Numbered from the stretch's first letter, positions 33,276-43,327 are shown. The stretch is 54,309 bases of DNA from an uncultured Oscillospiraceae bacterium (GCA_934591845.1 CAKTPO010000015.1:1-54309), one strand, 5' to 3'. The notes: a model not told the origin generated them from the letters alone. Numbers and translations: made by a program.

Positions 33276-34358
33276 TTAATCCGCGATATGCTCGCAGTAG
33301 ATGCAGCGGTGGATATTTGCTGCCTTGTCCGTGAGGCGGAAGATCTGGGGCAGTTCCTGCTCGGTGGCGCTGATGCAGCGGGGGTTGTGGCAGGTGAGGT
33401 CATAGCGCAGCTCCCCGGTCAGGGGTTCCCGGGTGGGGTTTTCCTGGGCTTCTTTCAGAAGCATGAGGATCAGGGCCATGCGCATGTATTTGCCGTTGAG
33501 GGCCTGACGGAAGTAGGCGGCTCTGGGGTCGTCGTCTACGGCTACGCTGATCTCGTTCACCCGGGGCAGGGGGTGCAGGACGCACATGTGCTCCTTGGCA
33601 AGCTTCATCTTCTCTGTGTCCAGGATGTAGCTGTCTTTCAGCCGCTCATAGACCGCCGGGTCGGAGAACCGCTCCCGCTGGACACGGGTCATATACAGCA
33701 CGTCCAGCTTGGGCATGGCATCTTCCAGAGAGGTGACTTCCTCATAGGGCATCCGGTGCTTTTCCAGCACACCGTACTTGATATACCCGGGCAGCCGCAG
33801 TTCCTCCGGGGAGATCAGCACCACCCGGATGCCGGTGTAGCGGCTCATGGCTTCAATCAGGGAGTGGACGGTGCGGCCGTATTTGAGATCGCCGCAGAAA
33901 CCGATGGTGAGATTTTCCAACCGGCCCATCTCCCGGGAAATGGTCAAAAGGTCAGCCAGGGTCTGGGTGGGGTGGTTGTGCATGCCGTCACCGGCGTTGA
34001 TCACCGGTACCGTGGCATTCCGGGAGGCAACAAAGGGAGCCCCGTCCTTGGGGTGCCGGATGGCCATGATGTCTGCATAGCAGCTGAGGATCTTGGCGGT
34101 GTCTGCCATGCTCTCGCCCTTGGAGGCGGAGGAGGAATTGGCAGAGGAGAAGCCCAGCACGCTGCCCCCCAGTTCCAGCATGGCGGCCTCAAAGCTCAAG
34201 CGGGTGCGGGTGGAAGGCTCATAAAAGAGGGTGGCCAGCTTTTTGTATTTGCAGCTGTCCCGGTATTTTTCGGGGCATGCGATAATGTCCTTGGCGGTGG
34301 CAATGAGCCGGTCCAGTTCCTCAACGGACAGGTCCAGAATGCTGTTTAAGCTTCTCAT
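33276..34358 (-). CDS. pyrB: Aspartate carbamoyltransferase with PyrI-like zinc tail
   Basis: Protein of 360 aa, ~50 longer than a plain PyrB. Residues 1-305 are the catalytic chain: [16 protein letters not shown] carbamoyl-phosphate loop near residue 50, HPKDG, and [10 protein letters not shown] near 270. It joins carbamoyl phosphate to aspartate. The last ~50 residues carry CHNPRCIS and CIYCEH, the zinc-binding half of the PyrI regulatory chain, without its nucleotide-binding half. No separate pyrI lies here. The tail may stabilise trimers or contacts between them without allosteric nucleotides (inference). Last gene of the operon, overlapping pyrE by 4 bases. Confidence 0.94.
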   Translation of the reverse strand: MRSLNSILDLSVEELDRLIATAKDIIACPEKYRDSCKYKKLATLFYEPSTRTRLSFEAAMLELGGSVLGFSSANSSSASKGESMADTAKILSCYADIMAIRHPKDGAPFVASRNATVPVINAGDGMHNHPTQTLADLLTISREMGRLENLTIGFCGDLKYGRTVHSLIEAMSRYTGIRVVLISPEELRLPGYIKYGVLEKHRMPYEEVTSLEDAMPKLDVLYMTRVQRERFSDPAVYERLKDSYILDTEKMKLAKEHMCVLHPLPRVNEISVAVDDDPRAAYFRQALNGKYMRMALILMLLKEAQENPTREPLTGELRYDLTCHNPRCISATEQELPQIFRLTDKAANIHRCIYCEHIAD

Positions 34359-35011
34359 GCTTTGCCTCCGTTGACGGCCAGGTAGGCCCGAATGCGGTCC
34401 ACGTTCTCTTTATTCTTGGGGTCCTCTTCCAGATACTCAATAATGTCGTAAACGTCTACCACGGAGTATACGGGGAAGCCAAACTCCTCCTCCACTTCCT
34501 CCATGGCAAGCTTTTCGCCCTGGCCCCGCTCCTTGCGGTCCACCATGATAAAGGTGGCGGCGACTTTTACGCCCTCCAAGTGGCTCAGAATGGCCATGCT
34601 CTCCCGGATGGCGGTACCGGCGGTGATCACGTCCTCGGTGATGACCACTTCTTCACCGGCCTGAGGCACATAGCCTACGAACACGCCGCCCTCGCCGTGG
34701 TCCTTGATTTCCTTGCGGTTAAAGAAGAAAGGAACATTGAGGCCCTGCTTGCTCAGAGCCACGGCAGCGGATACGGCAATGGAAATGCCCTTGTAGGCAG
34801 GCCCATAGAGAACGGCAGGGCGCTTGCCCAGCTTTTCAAGGTAGGCCCGGGCGTAGAATTCGCCCAGGGTGGCGATCTCCTCACCGGTCTTGATCATACC
34901 GGCATTGACAAAGTAGGGGATTTTCCGGCCGGACTTGGCGGTGAAGTCACCGAATCTCAGCACACCGGCCTTTTCCAGGAACTGAATAAACTCTCTTTTG
35001 TAGCTTTCCAT
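34355..35011 (-). CDS. pyrE: Orotate phosphoribosyltransferase
   Basis: Protein of 218 aa. It joins orotate to PRPP to make OMP. The PRPP-binding motif [18 protein letters not shown] and substrate region [15 protein letters not shown] are clear. A GGAGG ribosome site precedes the start. It overlaps pyrB by 4 bases, after pyrF at 15 bases. Confidence 0.95.
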   Translation of the reverse strand: MESYKREFIQFLEKAGVLRFGDFTAKSGRKIPYFVNAGMIKTGEEIATLGEFYARAYLEKLGKRPAVLYGPAYKGISIAVSAAVALSKQGLNVPFFFNRKEIKDHGEGGVFVGYVPQAGEEVVITEDVITAGTAIRESMAILSHLEGVKVAATFIMVDRKERGQGEKLAMEEVEEEFGFPVYSVVDVYDIIEYLEEDPKNKENVDRIRAYLAVNGGKA

Positions 35012-35026
35012 GGTTGTACCTCCAAA

Positions 35027-35725
35027 TCAGTCACAGAATTCGGCAACGCAGCGCTCGTAGGCGGCTACGGGGTCGGCGGCAGCGGTGATGGGGCGGCCTA
35101 CTACAATGTAGTCCGAGCCAATGGCCTTGGCAGCGGCGGGGGTCATAACCCGCTTCTGGTCCCCAATGTCACCATCGGCAAAGCGCACGCCGGGGGTAAC
35201 GGTGAGGAAGCTCTTGCCGCAGCGGTCGTGAACCTTTTCGGCTTCCAGGGGGGAGCAGACCACGCCGTCCAGACCGGCATTCTTGGCGGTTTCGGCGTAG
35301 TGCATGACCACCTGGTCAATGGGCTCATGGATGAGCAGATCCCGCTCCATGGCCTCCTGGTCGGTGGAGGTCAGCTGGGTCACGGCGATCAGCAGGGGCC
35401 GGGTGCCGTCAGGCCGGGTCAGGCCCTCCAGGGCGGCCTGCATCATGGCGGTGGTACCGGCGGCATGGAGGTTGGTGATGTCCACATCCAGGTTCCGCAG
35501 CACGGCCATGGACTTCTTCACGGTGTTGGGAATGTCGTGGAGTTTCAGGTCCAGGAAAATCTTGTGGCCCCGGGCCTTGATCTGCCGGACGATTTCCGGG
35601 CCTTCGGCATAGTACAGCTCCATGCCGATTTTCACAAAGGGCTTTCTGCCGGTGAACTTGTCCAGGAATGCGAAGGTCTGCTCTGCGCTGGAAAAATCGC
35701 AGGCTACGATCACGTCTTTACCCAT
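35027..35725 (-). CDS. pyrF: Orotidine 5'-phosphate decarboxylase
   Basis: Protein of 232 aa. It converts OMP to UMP, the last de novo step. The catalytic DLKLHDIPNTV motif (alternating Asp and Lys) is near residue 57, and VTPGVRF near 175. It is immediately adjacent to pyrD; TAAATG places its start directly at the pyrD stop. Confidence 0.95.
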   Translation of the reverse strand: MGKDVIVACDFSSAEQTFAFLDKFTGRKPFVKIGMELYYAEGPEIVRQIKARGHKIFLDLKLHDIPNTVKKSMAVLRNLDVDITNLHAAGTTAMMQAALEGLTRPDGTRPLLIAVTQLTSTDQEAMERDLLIHEPIDQVVMHYAETAKNAGLDGVVCSPLEAEKVHDRCGKSFLTVTPGVRFADGDIGDQKRVMTPAAAKAIGSDYIVVGRPITAAADPVAAYERCVAEFCD

Positions 35726-36634
35726 TTACTGTGCGCCTCCTATAATATCACTTAGATTTTCAATGCGGTATTCTTCCATCACCCGGGGCAGATCCCGGAT
35801 GATTTTCTGGCAGGCCCAGGGGTCTACCAAGTTGGCAGCCCCCACCTCTACGGCGGTGGCACCGGCAAGCATCATTTCAATAACGTCCTCGGCACTCTGG
35901 ACACCGCCCATGCCGATGACGGGAATGTCCACGGCCCCCGCCACCTGGTAGACCATCCGCAGGGCCACCGGGAAGATGCCGGGGCCTGAATAGCCGCCCA
36001 TGGTATTGGCGATGACGGGCTTTCTGCGCCGCAGATCAATGCGCATACCCAGCATGGTGTTGATGAGGCTGATGCCGTCGGCCCCTGCATCGGCGCAGGC
36101 CTTGGCAATGGAAACGATGTCCGTGACGTTGGGGGAGAGCTTGACAATGACGGGTTTGGTGGTCACGGCTTTGACGGCCCTGGTGACTTCTGCCGCCGCC
36201 TTGGGGTCGGTACCGAAGCTCATGCCGCCGCCGTGGACATTGGGGCAGCTGACGTTGACTTCCAGCCAGCCCACCTGTTCCTCTTTATCAAGCTTCTCAC
36301 AGGTATAGGCGTAGTCTGCCACGGAGAAGCCGGAGACGTTGGCCATCACCGGCTTGTGGAATACCTGCCGCAGCTTGGGCAGCTCCTGGGCAATCACCGC
36401 CTCTACACCGGGATTTTGCAGGCCCACCGCATTGATCATGCCGCCGGGGCATTCCGCAATGCGGGGGGTGGGATTGCCGAACCGGGGGTCTTTGGTGGTA
36501 CCCTTAAAGGAGAAGGTGCCTAAAATGTTGATGTCGTACAGCTGGGCGAACTCATAGCCGAAGCCGAAGGTGCCGGAGGCGGGGATCACCGGGTTGTCCA
36601 GAGAAATCCCGCAGAGATTTACATTCAGTCCCAC
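35726..36634 (-). CDS. pyrD: Dihydroorotate dehydrogenase B, catalytic subunit
   Basis: Protein of 302 aa of the class 1B type, which oxidises dihydroorotate with NAD+ through PyrK. It has GTFGFGYEFAQLYDI, NVSCPNVHGGG with the catalytic Cys, and VKLSPNVTDI. GTG start with AAGGAGG. It overlaps pyrK by 10 bases, matching the PyrD-PyrK heterotetramer. This oxygen-independent class fits an anaerobe. Confidence 0.95.
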   Translation of the reverse strand: MGLNVNLCGISLDNPVIPASGTFGFGYEFAQLYDINILGTFSFKGTTKDPRFGNPTPRIAECPGGMINAVGLQNPGVEAVIAQELPKLRQVFHKPVMANVSGFSVADYAYTCEKLDKEEQVGWLEVNVSCPNVHGGGMSFGTDPKAAAEVTRAVKAVTTKPVIVKLSPNVTDIVSIAKACADAGADGISLINTMLGMRIDLRRRKPVIANTMGGYSGPGIFPVALRMVYQVAGAVDIPVIGMGGVQSAEDVIEMMLAGATAVEVGAANLVDPWACQKIIRDLPRVMEEYRIENLSDIIGGAQ

Positions 36635-37368
36635 AGAATTTCCTCCTTTTTCATTACGGGGCCTTCCTTGCAGATGCGCTTGTTGCCCGTCAGGGTCTTG
36701 CAGGAGCAGCCCATACAGGCACCGAAGCCGCAGCCCATGCGCTCCTCAAAGCTCATCTGGCCGGAGGTGCGGCTGGCTTTGTACAAAGCTTTCAGCATGG
36801 GTTCCGGGCCGCAGGCGCAGAAGTGGCTGTAGCTCAACTCTTTCAGGGCATCGGTCACAAAGCCGGGGATGCCGTAGGAGCCGTCCACGGTGGTGACGTA
36901 CACGGTGCAGCCCAGGGCCTTGAATTCTTCCTCATAGAAGATTTCTTCTCTGGTGTTAAATCCCAGGATCACCTGGACGGGCTTTCCCAGAGCACGCAGA
37001 TGCTTGGCAAGACCGTACATGGGGGGCACGCCCACACCGCCGCCTACCAGAACCGGGTTTTCCCCGGTAAGGGTCAGGTCATAGCCGTTGCCCAGGCCTG
37101 TAAGGATGTCCAAAGACTCCCCCGGGGCCATGGCGGCCATCTGGGCGGTGCCGTGGCCCACTACTTTATACACCAGGGTCAGCTTCCCATCTTCCCAGTC
37201 GCAGACGGAAATGGGGCGGCGGAGGAATTTCCCGGCCAGCCGGATGTTGACGAACTGTCCCGGGGCGGTAATGGCGGAGGTATCCCCCTCCAACGTCATG
37301 CGGTAGACGTTGGAGGTCAGGGCCTCGTTGGTTAAGATTTCAAAAATACGCTGTTTCATATCAGGCAT
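36625..37368 (-). CDS. pyrK: Dihydroorotate dehydrogenase B, electron-transfer subunit
   Basis: Protein of ~247 aa. It carries FAD and a [2Fe-2S] cluster and passes electrons from PyrD to NAD+. It has RPISVCDWEDG for flavin, LVGGGVGVPPMYGLAKHL for NAD, and the cluster cysteines in CGFGACMGCSCK plus RICKEGPV. Starts at 37368 or 37359 are both possible; neither has a strong ribosome site, and both overlap or touch the carB stop, so coupling to carB is likely. Confidence 0.93.
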   Translation of the reverse strand: MPDMKQRIFEILTNEALTSNVYRMTLEGDTSAITAPGQFVNIRLAGKFLRRPISVCDWEDGKLTLVYKVVGHGTAQMAAMAPGESLDILTGLGNGYDLTLTGENPVLVGGGVGVPPMYGLAKHLRALGKPVQVILGFNTREEIFYEEEFKALGCTVYVTTVDGSYGIPGFVTDALKELSYSHFCACGPEPMLKALYKASRTSGQMSFEERMGCGFGACMGCSCKTLTGNKRICKEGPVMKKEEILWD

Positions 37369-40300
37369 CAATGGTGGAAATGGTCAGGGTGGTTTCTTCC
37401 AGTACGTCCAGCAGCACCTTGACGGTGTCCAGGGCGGTAAAGAGGGTCACGTTGTACTCGGTGCAGATCTGCCGGATCTGGATGCCGTCAGAGGCATCGG
37501 AGCCGGGGTCACGGGTGTTCAGCACGTAGGCAATGTGGCCCTGGCGCAGGGCGTTGGGGATCTCCTCGCTGCCGTCGCTGATTTTTTGCAGGGCGTGGGT
37601 GCGGATGCCGTTCTCTTTCAGGAACTTGGCAGTGCCGGTGGTGGCTTCAATGTTGAAGCCCAGCTGATAGAACCGGCGGATGAGAGGCAGAGCCTCTTCC
37701 TTATCCCGGTCAGCAATGGTGGCAAGCACGGTGCCGTAGTTCTGCAGCCGCATGCCGGAGGCCTGGAGGGCCTTGTACAGGGCACGGGTCAGGGTCTTGT
37801 CGTAGCCGATGGCCTCGCCGGTGGACTTCATTTCCGGAGACAGGTAGGCATCCAGACCGCGGATCTTGTTGAAGGAGAACACAGGGGCCTTGACGTACCA
37901 GCGGGGCTTCTCCGCAGGATAGATGTCGAAAATGCCCAGTTCTTTCAGGCTCTTGCCCAGAATGACCTCGGTGGCAATGTCTGCCAGGGAGTAGCCCGTG
38001 GCTTTGGAGAGGAAGGGCACGGTCCGGGAAGAACGGGGGTTTACCTCAATGATATACACATTGTCATCCTTGTCTACAATGAACTGGATGTTGAACAGGC
38101 CAATAATGCCAATGCCCAGGCCCAGCTTCTTGGCGTATTGCAGGATGATGCCCTTGACCTTGTCGGAGATGGAGAAGGGGGGATAGACGGAGATGGAGTC
38201 GCCGGAGTGAATGCCGGTCCGCTCTACCAGCTCCATAATGCCGGGGACAAACACGTCCCGGCCGTCGCAGATGGCATCGATCTCCACTTCCCGGCCCTCG
38301 ATATACTTATCGACCAATACGGGCTTGTCCTCGTCGATTTCAACGGCGGTGCGCAGGTAGTGCCGCAGCTGCTCCTCGTTGGCCACGATCTGCATGGCCC
38401 GACCGCCCAGAACGAAGCTGGGACGGACCAGCACCGGGTAGCCGATCTCCTTGGCGGCGGCAATGCCGTCCTCGATTTTGGTCACGGCCTTGCCCTTGGC
38501 CCGGGGGATGTTCAGCTGATTCAGCAGGTTTTCAAACTCGTTCCGGTCCTCGGCCCGGTCAATGGCGGCGCAGTCGGTGCCGATGATCTTCACGCCCCGC
38601 TCCATCAGGGGGTCAGCCAGGTTGATGGCAGTCTGGCCGCCCAGGGAGGCGATGACACCCTCGGGGCACTCAAAGTGGAGAATGTTCATTACATCCTCGG
38701 GGGTCAGGGGCTCAAAGTACAGCTTGTCGGCGGTGGTGTAGTCCGTGGAGACGGTTTCCGGGTTGTTGTTGATGATGATGGCTTCATAGCCTTCCTTGCG
38801 GATGGTGTTGACGGCGTGGACGGTGGAGTAGTCAAATTCCACGCCCTGGCCGATACGGATGGGGCCGGCACCCAGCACCACGATCTTGCTCTTATCCGTC
38901 AGCCGGGACTCGGTCTGACCCGTATAGGAGGAGTAGAAGTAGGGGATATAGGCCCCGGTGTGGCAGGTATCCACCATGCGGTATACGGGGAAGATGTTCT
39001 CTTTCTGCCGCAGAGCGTACACTTCCAGCTCCTTCATGCCCCAGAGCTTGGCAATGAACTTGTCGCCAAAGCCCATGGCCTTGGCCTCTTTCAGCACGGC
39101 GGCATCGCCCACATGGGCGCGGAGCTTCTTTTCCATGGCCACGATCTTGGCAATGGATTCAATAAAGTAGGGGGTGATCTGGGTGATCTCGTGGATGCGT
39201 TCTACGGATTCCTCCCGGCGCAGCAGCTCTGCCACGGCGAAGATGGTGTCATCCCGGAACTGGCCTAAGTATTCGGTGATCTCCTGGGTGGTCATGGTCT
39301 CGAACTTGGGCATATAGAAGTGGCACACGCCGGTTTCCAGAGAGCGGACGGATTTCAGCAGGCATTCTTCCAGGTTGGAGCCGATGCCCATGACCTCGCC
39401 GGTGGCCTTCATCTGGGTACCCAGGGAGTTGGTGGCAGAGGCGAACTTGTCAAAGGGGAACCGGGGGAGCTTGGCTACTACGTAGTCAAGCTGGGGCTCA
39501 AAGGCGGCGGTGGTGTTGGCGATTTTGATGTCTTCCAGAGCCATGCCCACGGCGATTTTGGCGGTGACCCGGGCGATGGGATAGCCGGAGGCCTTGGAGG
39601 CCAGGGCAGAGGAGCGGGAAACTCTGGGGTTGACCTCGATCAGGTAGTATTCAGAGGAATGGGGGTTCAGGGCAAACTGGACGTTGCAGCCGCCCTCGAT
39701 TTTCAGTTCCCGAATGATCTTAATGGCGGAATCATTGAGCATTTTCAGGTCGTGGTCGGAAAGGGTCATAATGGGGGCCACCACCAGGCTGTCGCCGGTG
39801 TGCACGCCTACGGGGTCAATGTTTTCCATGCCGCAGATGGTGATGGCGTGGTCTTTGGAGTCCCGCATGACCTCAAACTCGATTTCCTTGTAGCCCTTCA
39901 CGGACTTTTCAATCAGCACCTGATGGACGGGGGAGAGCTTAAAGGCGTTGAGACCGATTTCTTCCAGTTCTTCTTCATTGTAGGCAAAGCCGCCGCCGGT
40001 GCCGCCCAGGGTGAAGGCAGGGCGCAGAACCACCGGGTAGCCGATGTGCTTGGCAGCTTCCCTGGCTTCTTCCAGAGAGTAGGTGATCTCAGAGGGAATG
40101 ACGGGCTCGCCAATGGACTGGCACAGCTCCTTAAACAGCTCCCGGTCCTCGGCCCGCTCAATGGAGGTGGAGGAGGTACCCAGCAGCTTCACATTGCACT
40201 CTTTGAGAACGCCCTTCTTTTCCAGCTGCATGGCCAGGTTCAGGCCGGTCTGGCCGCCGATGCCGGGAACAATGGCATCGGGCCGCTCATAGCGGATGAT

Positions 40301-40528
40301 CTTGGCCACATATTCCAGGGTCAGGGGCTCCATATAAACCTTGTCGGCAATGGTGGTGTCGGTCATAATGGTGGCGGGGTTGGAGTTGCACAGCACCACC
40401 TCATAGCCCTCCTCTTTCAGCGCCAGACAGGCCTGGGTACCGGCGTAGTCAAATTCCGCCGCCTGGCCGATGACGATGGGGCCGGAGCCGATGATCAAAA
40501 TTTTCTTAATGTCTGTTCTCTTTGCCAT
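37361..40528 (-). CDS. carB: Carbamoyl-phosphate synthase large subunit
   Basis: Protein of 1055 aa, normal length. It makes carbamoyl phosphate from bicarbonate, ATP and ammonia delivered by CarA. Two homologous ATP-grasp halves are clear (IVIGQAAEFDYAGTQACLAL at the start, IRIGQGVEFDYSTVHAVNTI near residue 560), followed by a C-terminal MGS-like allosteric domain. The start at 40528 has a GGAGGAAAA site. No carA for the glutaminase subunit is in the operon or window; it must lie elsewhere. Confidence 0.97.
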   Translation of the reverse strand: MAKRTDIKKILIIGSGPIVIGQAAEFDYAGTQACLALKEEGYEVVLCNSNPATIMTDTTIADKVYMEPLTLEYVAKIIRYERPDAIVPGIGGQTGLNLAMQLEKKGVLKECNVKLLGTSSTSIERAEDRELFKELCQSIGEPVIPSEITYSLEEAREAAKHIGYPVVLRPAFTLGGTGGGFAYNEEELEEIGLNAFKLSPVHQVLIEKSVKGYKEIEFEVMRDSKDHAITICGMENIDPVGVHTGDSLVVAPIMTLSDHDLKMLNDSAIKIIRELKIEGGCNVQFALNPHSSEYYLIEVNPRVSRSSALASKASGYPIARVTAKIAVGMALEDIKIANTTAAFEPQLDYVVAKLPRFPFDKFASATNSLGTQMKATGEVMGIGSNLEECLLKSVRSLETGVCHFYMPKFETMTTQEITEYLGQFRDDTIFAVAELLRREESVERIHEITQITPYFIESIAKIVAMEKKLRAHVGDAAVLKEAKAMGFGDKFIAKLWGMKELEVYALRQKENIFPVYRMVDTCHTGAYIPYFYSSYTGQTESRLTDKSKIVVLGAGPIRIGQGVEFDYSTVHAVNTIRKEGYEAIIINNNPETVSTDYTTADKLYFEPLTPEDVMNILHFECPEGVIASLGGQTAINLADPLMERGVKIIGTDCAAIDRAEDRNEFENLLNQLNIPRAKGKAVTKIEDGIAAAKEIGYPVLVRPSFVLGGRAMQIVANEEQLRHYLRTAVEIDEDKPVLVDKYIEGREVEIDAICDGRDVFVPGIMELVERTGIHSGDSISVYPPFSISDKVKGIILQYAKKLGLGIGIIGLFNIQFIVDKDDNVYIIEVNPRSSRTVPFLSKATGYSLADIATEVILGKSLKELGIFDIYPAEKPRWYVKAPVFSFNKIRGLDAYLSPEMKSTGEAIGYDKTLTRALYKALQASGMRLQNYGTVLATIADRDKEEALPLIRRFYQLGFNIEATTGTAKFLKENGIRTHALQKISDGSEEIPNALRQGHIAYVLNTRDPGSDASDGIQIRQICTEYNVTLFTALDTVKVLLDVLEETTLTISTIDA

Positions 40529-40560
40529 AATGTTTTCCTCCAAAATACTGCGGATGTGGA

Positions 40561-41790
40561 TTAAAGGGTGGCGGAATCCGGTTCCGCCTGGTACACAGCG
40601 TTTCCGTTATGGAAGGTAGCCATACATTTGCCCTGGACGGTCCAGCCGGTAAAGGGCGAGGCTTTTCCCATAGACAGGAATTCGCTGGAATCAACTTGGT
40701 ATTGCTCGTTTAAGTCCCAGAGGGAAAAATCATTTCCCATGGGGATGCCGAAACGCTGCCGGGGGTTTGTAGTGAGCTTTTGAAGCAAGGCTTCCATAGA
40801 GAGGATGCCGGGCTTTACAAGATAAGTATAAAGGATGGGGAAGGCAGTTTCAAGCCCTACCACACCAAAAGCGCTTTTTTTCAGGCCCCGGGCCTTTTCT
40901 TCGGCACTGTGGGGGGCGTGATCTGTGGCGATCATATCGATGGTGCCGTCCTGCAGTCCCTCCACCAGGGCTTCCCGGTCCTCGGGGCTGCGCAGGGGGG
41001 GATTCATCTTAAAGCGGCCATCCTCCTGCAAGAAGCTGTCATCCATGACCAGGTAGTGGGGGCCGGTCTCGCAGGTGACGTTGACACCGGATTTTTTGGC
41101 CTGCCGGATGATGTCCACGCTTTCTTTGGTAGAAATGTGGCACACGTGGTAGCCGCAGCCGGTTTTGGCCGCCAGTTCCAAATCCCGGGCAATGGGGCCC
41201 CACTCGCTTTCCGAGCAGATGCCTCTGTGGCCGTGGGCCTTGGCGTAGTCTCCATCGTGGATGTAGCCCCCTCGCAGGAGGCTGTTGTCCTCGCAGTGGG
41301 CAACGATGAGTTTGCCTAAGTCCCGGGCCTGCCGCATGGCCTGTTCCATCATGCCTTTGTCCTGAACGCCTCTGCCGTCATCGGAGAAAGCAATCACGTA
41401 GGGTGCCAGGGCTTCCATGTCCGCCAAGGTTTCGCCCTGCTGGCCCCGGGTGATGGCCCCATAGGGGTAGACCGCAATGGAAGCCTCCCTGATTTTTTCC
41501 AACTGAGGGGCCAGATGCTCCAAACTGTCCGGCACGGGGTTCAGGTTGGGCATGGTGCACACCGCCGTGTACCCCCCTCGGGCCGCCGCCCGGGCACCGG
41601 AGGCCACGGTCTCCTTATAAGAAAAACCCGGCTCTCTGAAATGCACATGCACGTCACAAAAGCCGGGGAACAGGGAATACCGGGGGGAATTGAGAAAAGA
41701 AAAGCCCTCATTTTTGAAAACGGCGAAAACACCGTCCAAAAAAGAGGACGCATAAGAATCGGAAACCTGAACTTTCAGTCGATGATCCAT
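40561..41790 (-). CDS. pyrC: Dihydroorotase
   Basis: Protein of 409 aa, class I. It closes carbamoyl aspartate to dihydroorotate. Metal ligands: DVHVHFREPG near residue 46, GYHVCHIST, and ATDHAPHS near residue 290. The lysine that is normally carboxylated corresponds to the YPYGAIT / AFSDDGRG region. The start at 41790 has an AAAGGAG site. First gene of the pyr operon, 32 bases before carB. Confidence 0.95.
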   Translation of the reverse strand: MDHRLKVQVSDSYASSFLDGVFAVFKNEGFSFLNSPRYSLFPGFCDVHVHFREPGFSYKETVASGARAAARGGYTAVCTMPNLNPVPDSLEHLAPQLEKIREASIAVYPYGAITRGQQGETLADMEALAPYVIAFSDDGRGVQDKGMMEQAMRQARDLGKLIVAHCEDNSLLRGGYIHDGDYAKAHGHRGICSESEWGPIARDLELAAKTGCGYHVCHISTKESVDIIRQAKKSGVNVTCETGPHYLVMDDSFLQEDGRFKMNPPLRSPEDREALVEGLQDGTIDMIATDHAPHSAEEKARGLKKSAFGVVGLETAFPILYTYLVKPGILSMEALLQKLTTNPRQRFGIPMGNDFSLWDLNEQYQVDSSEFLSMGKASPFTGWTVQGKCMATFHNGNAVYQAEPDSATL

Positions 41791-41810
41791 GAATAAGTCT
41801 CCTTTCCACA

Positions 41811-41835
41811 TAAAAAAAGCTTGCCAACCGGCAAG
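41811..41835 (-). terminator. Candidate attenuator in the pyr leader
   Basis: On the minus strand CTTGCC-GGTT-GGCAAG is followed by CTTTTTTTA, between the pyr promoter and pyrC. A terminator inside the leader implies attenuation of the operon. A GGCGAGGAACCG segment just upstream could be the antiterminator or a PyrR-type loop, but it does not clearly match the PyrR consensus. Confidence 0.65.
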
Positions 41836-41868
41836 TCACTTTTACGGTTCCTCGCCGCATTTCAATGT

Positions 41869-41897
41869 ATTCTAGCATGATGGGATTTGAATGTCAA
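41869..41897 (-). promoter_or_regulatory. Sigma-A promoter of the pyr operon
   Basis: Minus-strand TTGACA (41892-41897), 17-bp spacer, TAGAAT (41869-41874), about 80 bases before pyrC. Confidence 0.85.
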
Positions 41898-42019
41898 CAG
41901 GAAACTAAAAAATTTTTGGAAAGACGAAAAAAATCCACGTCTGGGACTTGCGTCCGGGGGACTTTTGCGGTAACATAGAGCCGGAAAAACATTTAATAGA
42001 AAGGATGTGTCTTGTACAC

Positions 42020-43327
42020 ATGATCAAAGTAGATATTTCTCATGTATGGGGCCAGATCGCCCTGCCGGATCTTCTGGCCATGGAAAAGGAAGTGGCCCAG
42101 GCCCACGCCACCTTAATGGAGGGCACCGGTGCCGGTAACGATTTCCTGGGCTGGCTGAACCTGCCCACCCGGGAGACCAATGAGGAGATCCTGCGCATCC
42201 AGAGTGCTGCCCGGAAAATCCGCAATGATTCCGATGTCTTCGTGGTCATCGGCATCGGCGGCAGCTACCTGGGCCCCCGTGCCGCCATTGAACTGCTGCA
42301 AGGCCCCAACCACAATATGGGCAAGGGCAAGGGCGACCCCCAGATCTATTTTGCAGGCAACGGCCTGAGCACCCGGCACTGGAACGAGCTGTGCCGTCTG
42401 CTGGAGGGCAAGGATTTCTCCATTGCCATTATCTCCAAGTCCGGCACCACCACGGAGCCTGCCATCGCCACCCGTGCCCTGCGGGAAATGCTGGAAGCCA
42501 AATACGGCATTGAGGAGGCCAAGGGCCGCATCTATGCCATTACCGACCCCTGCAAGGGTGCCCTGCGGCAGATGGCCACGGAAGAAGGCTGGGAGACCTT
42601 TGTCATCCCCGCCAATGTGGGCGGCCGGTTCTCCGTGCTGACCCCCGTAGGTCTGCTGCCTCTGGCCGTGGCCGGTGTGGACATTATGGAGCTGCTGGGC
42701 GGCGCCATGGATGCCAAGGAAGCCTACGACCTGCGCTCCTTTGATAACCCTGTGTGGCTGTATGCCGCCGTGCGGAACCTGCTGTACCGCAACGGCAAGG
42801 TTATGGAGCTGTTTGAAAGCTTCGAGCCGGGCTTCAAGATGTTCGGCGGCTGGTGGCAGCAGCTCTTTGGGGAGTCCGAGGGCAAGGACGGCAAGGGCAT
42901 CTTCCCCGTTACCGCCGAGTTCACCGCCGACCTGCACTCCCTGGGCCAGATGATCCAGCAAGGCCCCAGAAACATTTTTGAGACCATGGTCCGCTTTGAT
43001 GCCCCCGAGGCCAAGATGGTCATTTCCGGCGACGACAAGAACCTGGACGGCCTCAACTACCTGGCAGGCAAGAGCCTGGACTTCGTGGACGAAAAGGCCT
43101 ACCTGGGCACTCTGGCCGCCCACGTAGACGGCGGCGTGCCCGTCATCACCATGGACTGCGGCGCCCTCAACGACCGGAAGGTGGGCGAAATGTTCTACTT
43201 CCTGGAACTGTGCTGCGGCGTTTCCGCCTACATCCTGGGCGTGAACCCCTTCAACCAGCCCGGCGTGGAGTTCTACAAGCGGAACATGTTCCAGCTCCTG
43301 GGCAAGCCCGGTTACGAGCAGCAGTAA
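42020..43327 (+). CDS. pgi: Glucose-6-phosphate isomerase
   Basis: Protein of 435 aa, the shorter form typical of Firmicutes. It interconverts glucose-6-phosphate and fructose-6-phosphate. Motifs: VVIGIGGSYLGPRAAIELL, IISKSGTTTEPA and the C-terminal AYILGVNPFNQPGVEFYK. The start is ATG 42020 or an in-frame ATG at 42005; AAAGG before 42005 is too close to it, so 42020 is preferred. A terminator follows. Confidence 0.95.
   Translation: MIKVDISHVWGQIALPDLLAMEKEVAQAHATLMEGTGAGNDFLGWLNLPTRETNEEILRIQSAARKIRNDSDVFVVIGIGGSYLGPRAAIELLQGPNHNMGKGKGDPQIYFAGNGLSTRHWNELCRLLEGKDFSIAIISKSGTTTEPAIATRALREMLEAKYGIEEAKGRIYAITDPCKGALRQMATEEGWETFVIPANVGGRFSVLTPVGLLPLAVAGVDIMELLGGAMDAKEAYDLRSFDNPVWLYAAVRNLLYRNGKVMELFESFEPGFKMFGGWWQQLFGESEGKDGKGIFPVTAEFTADLHSLGQMIQQGPRNIFETMVRFDAPEAKMVISGDDKNLDGLNYLAGKSLDFVDEKAYLGTLAAHVDGGVPVITMDCGALNDRKVGEMFYFLELCCGVSAYILGVNPFNQPGVEFYKRNMFQLLGKPGYEQQ

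Noticed and set aside
37310..40564. Long plus-strand open frames opposite carB.
   Set aside because: They are antisense shadows of a gene with clear carB motifs.
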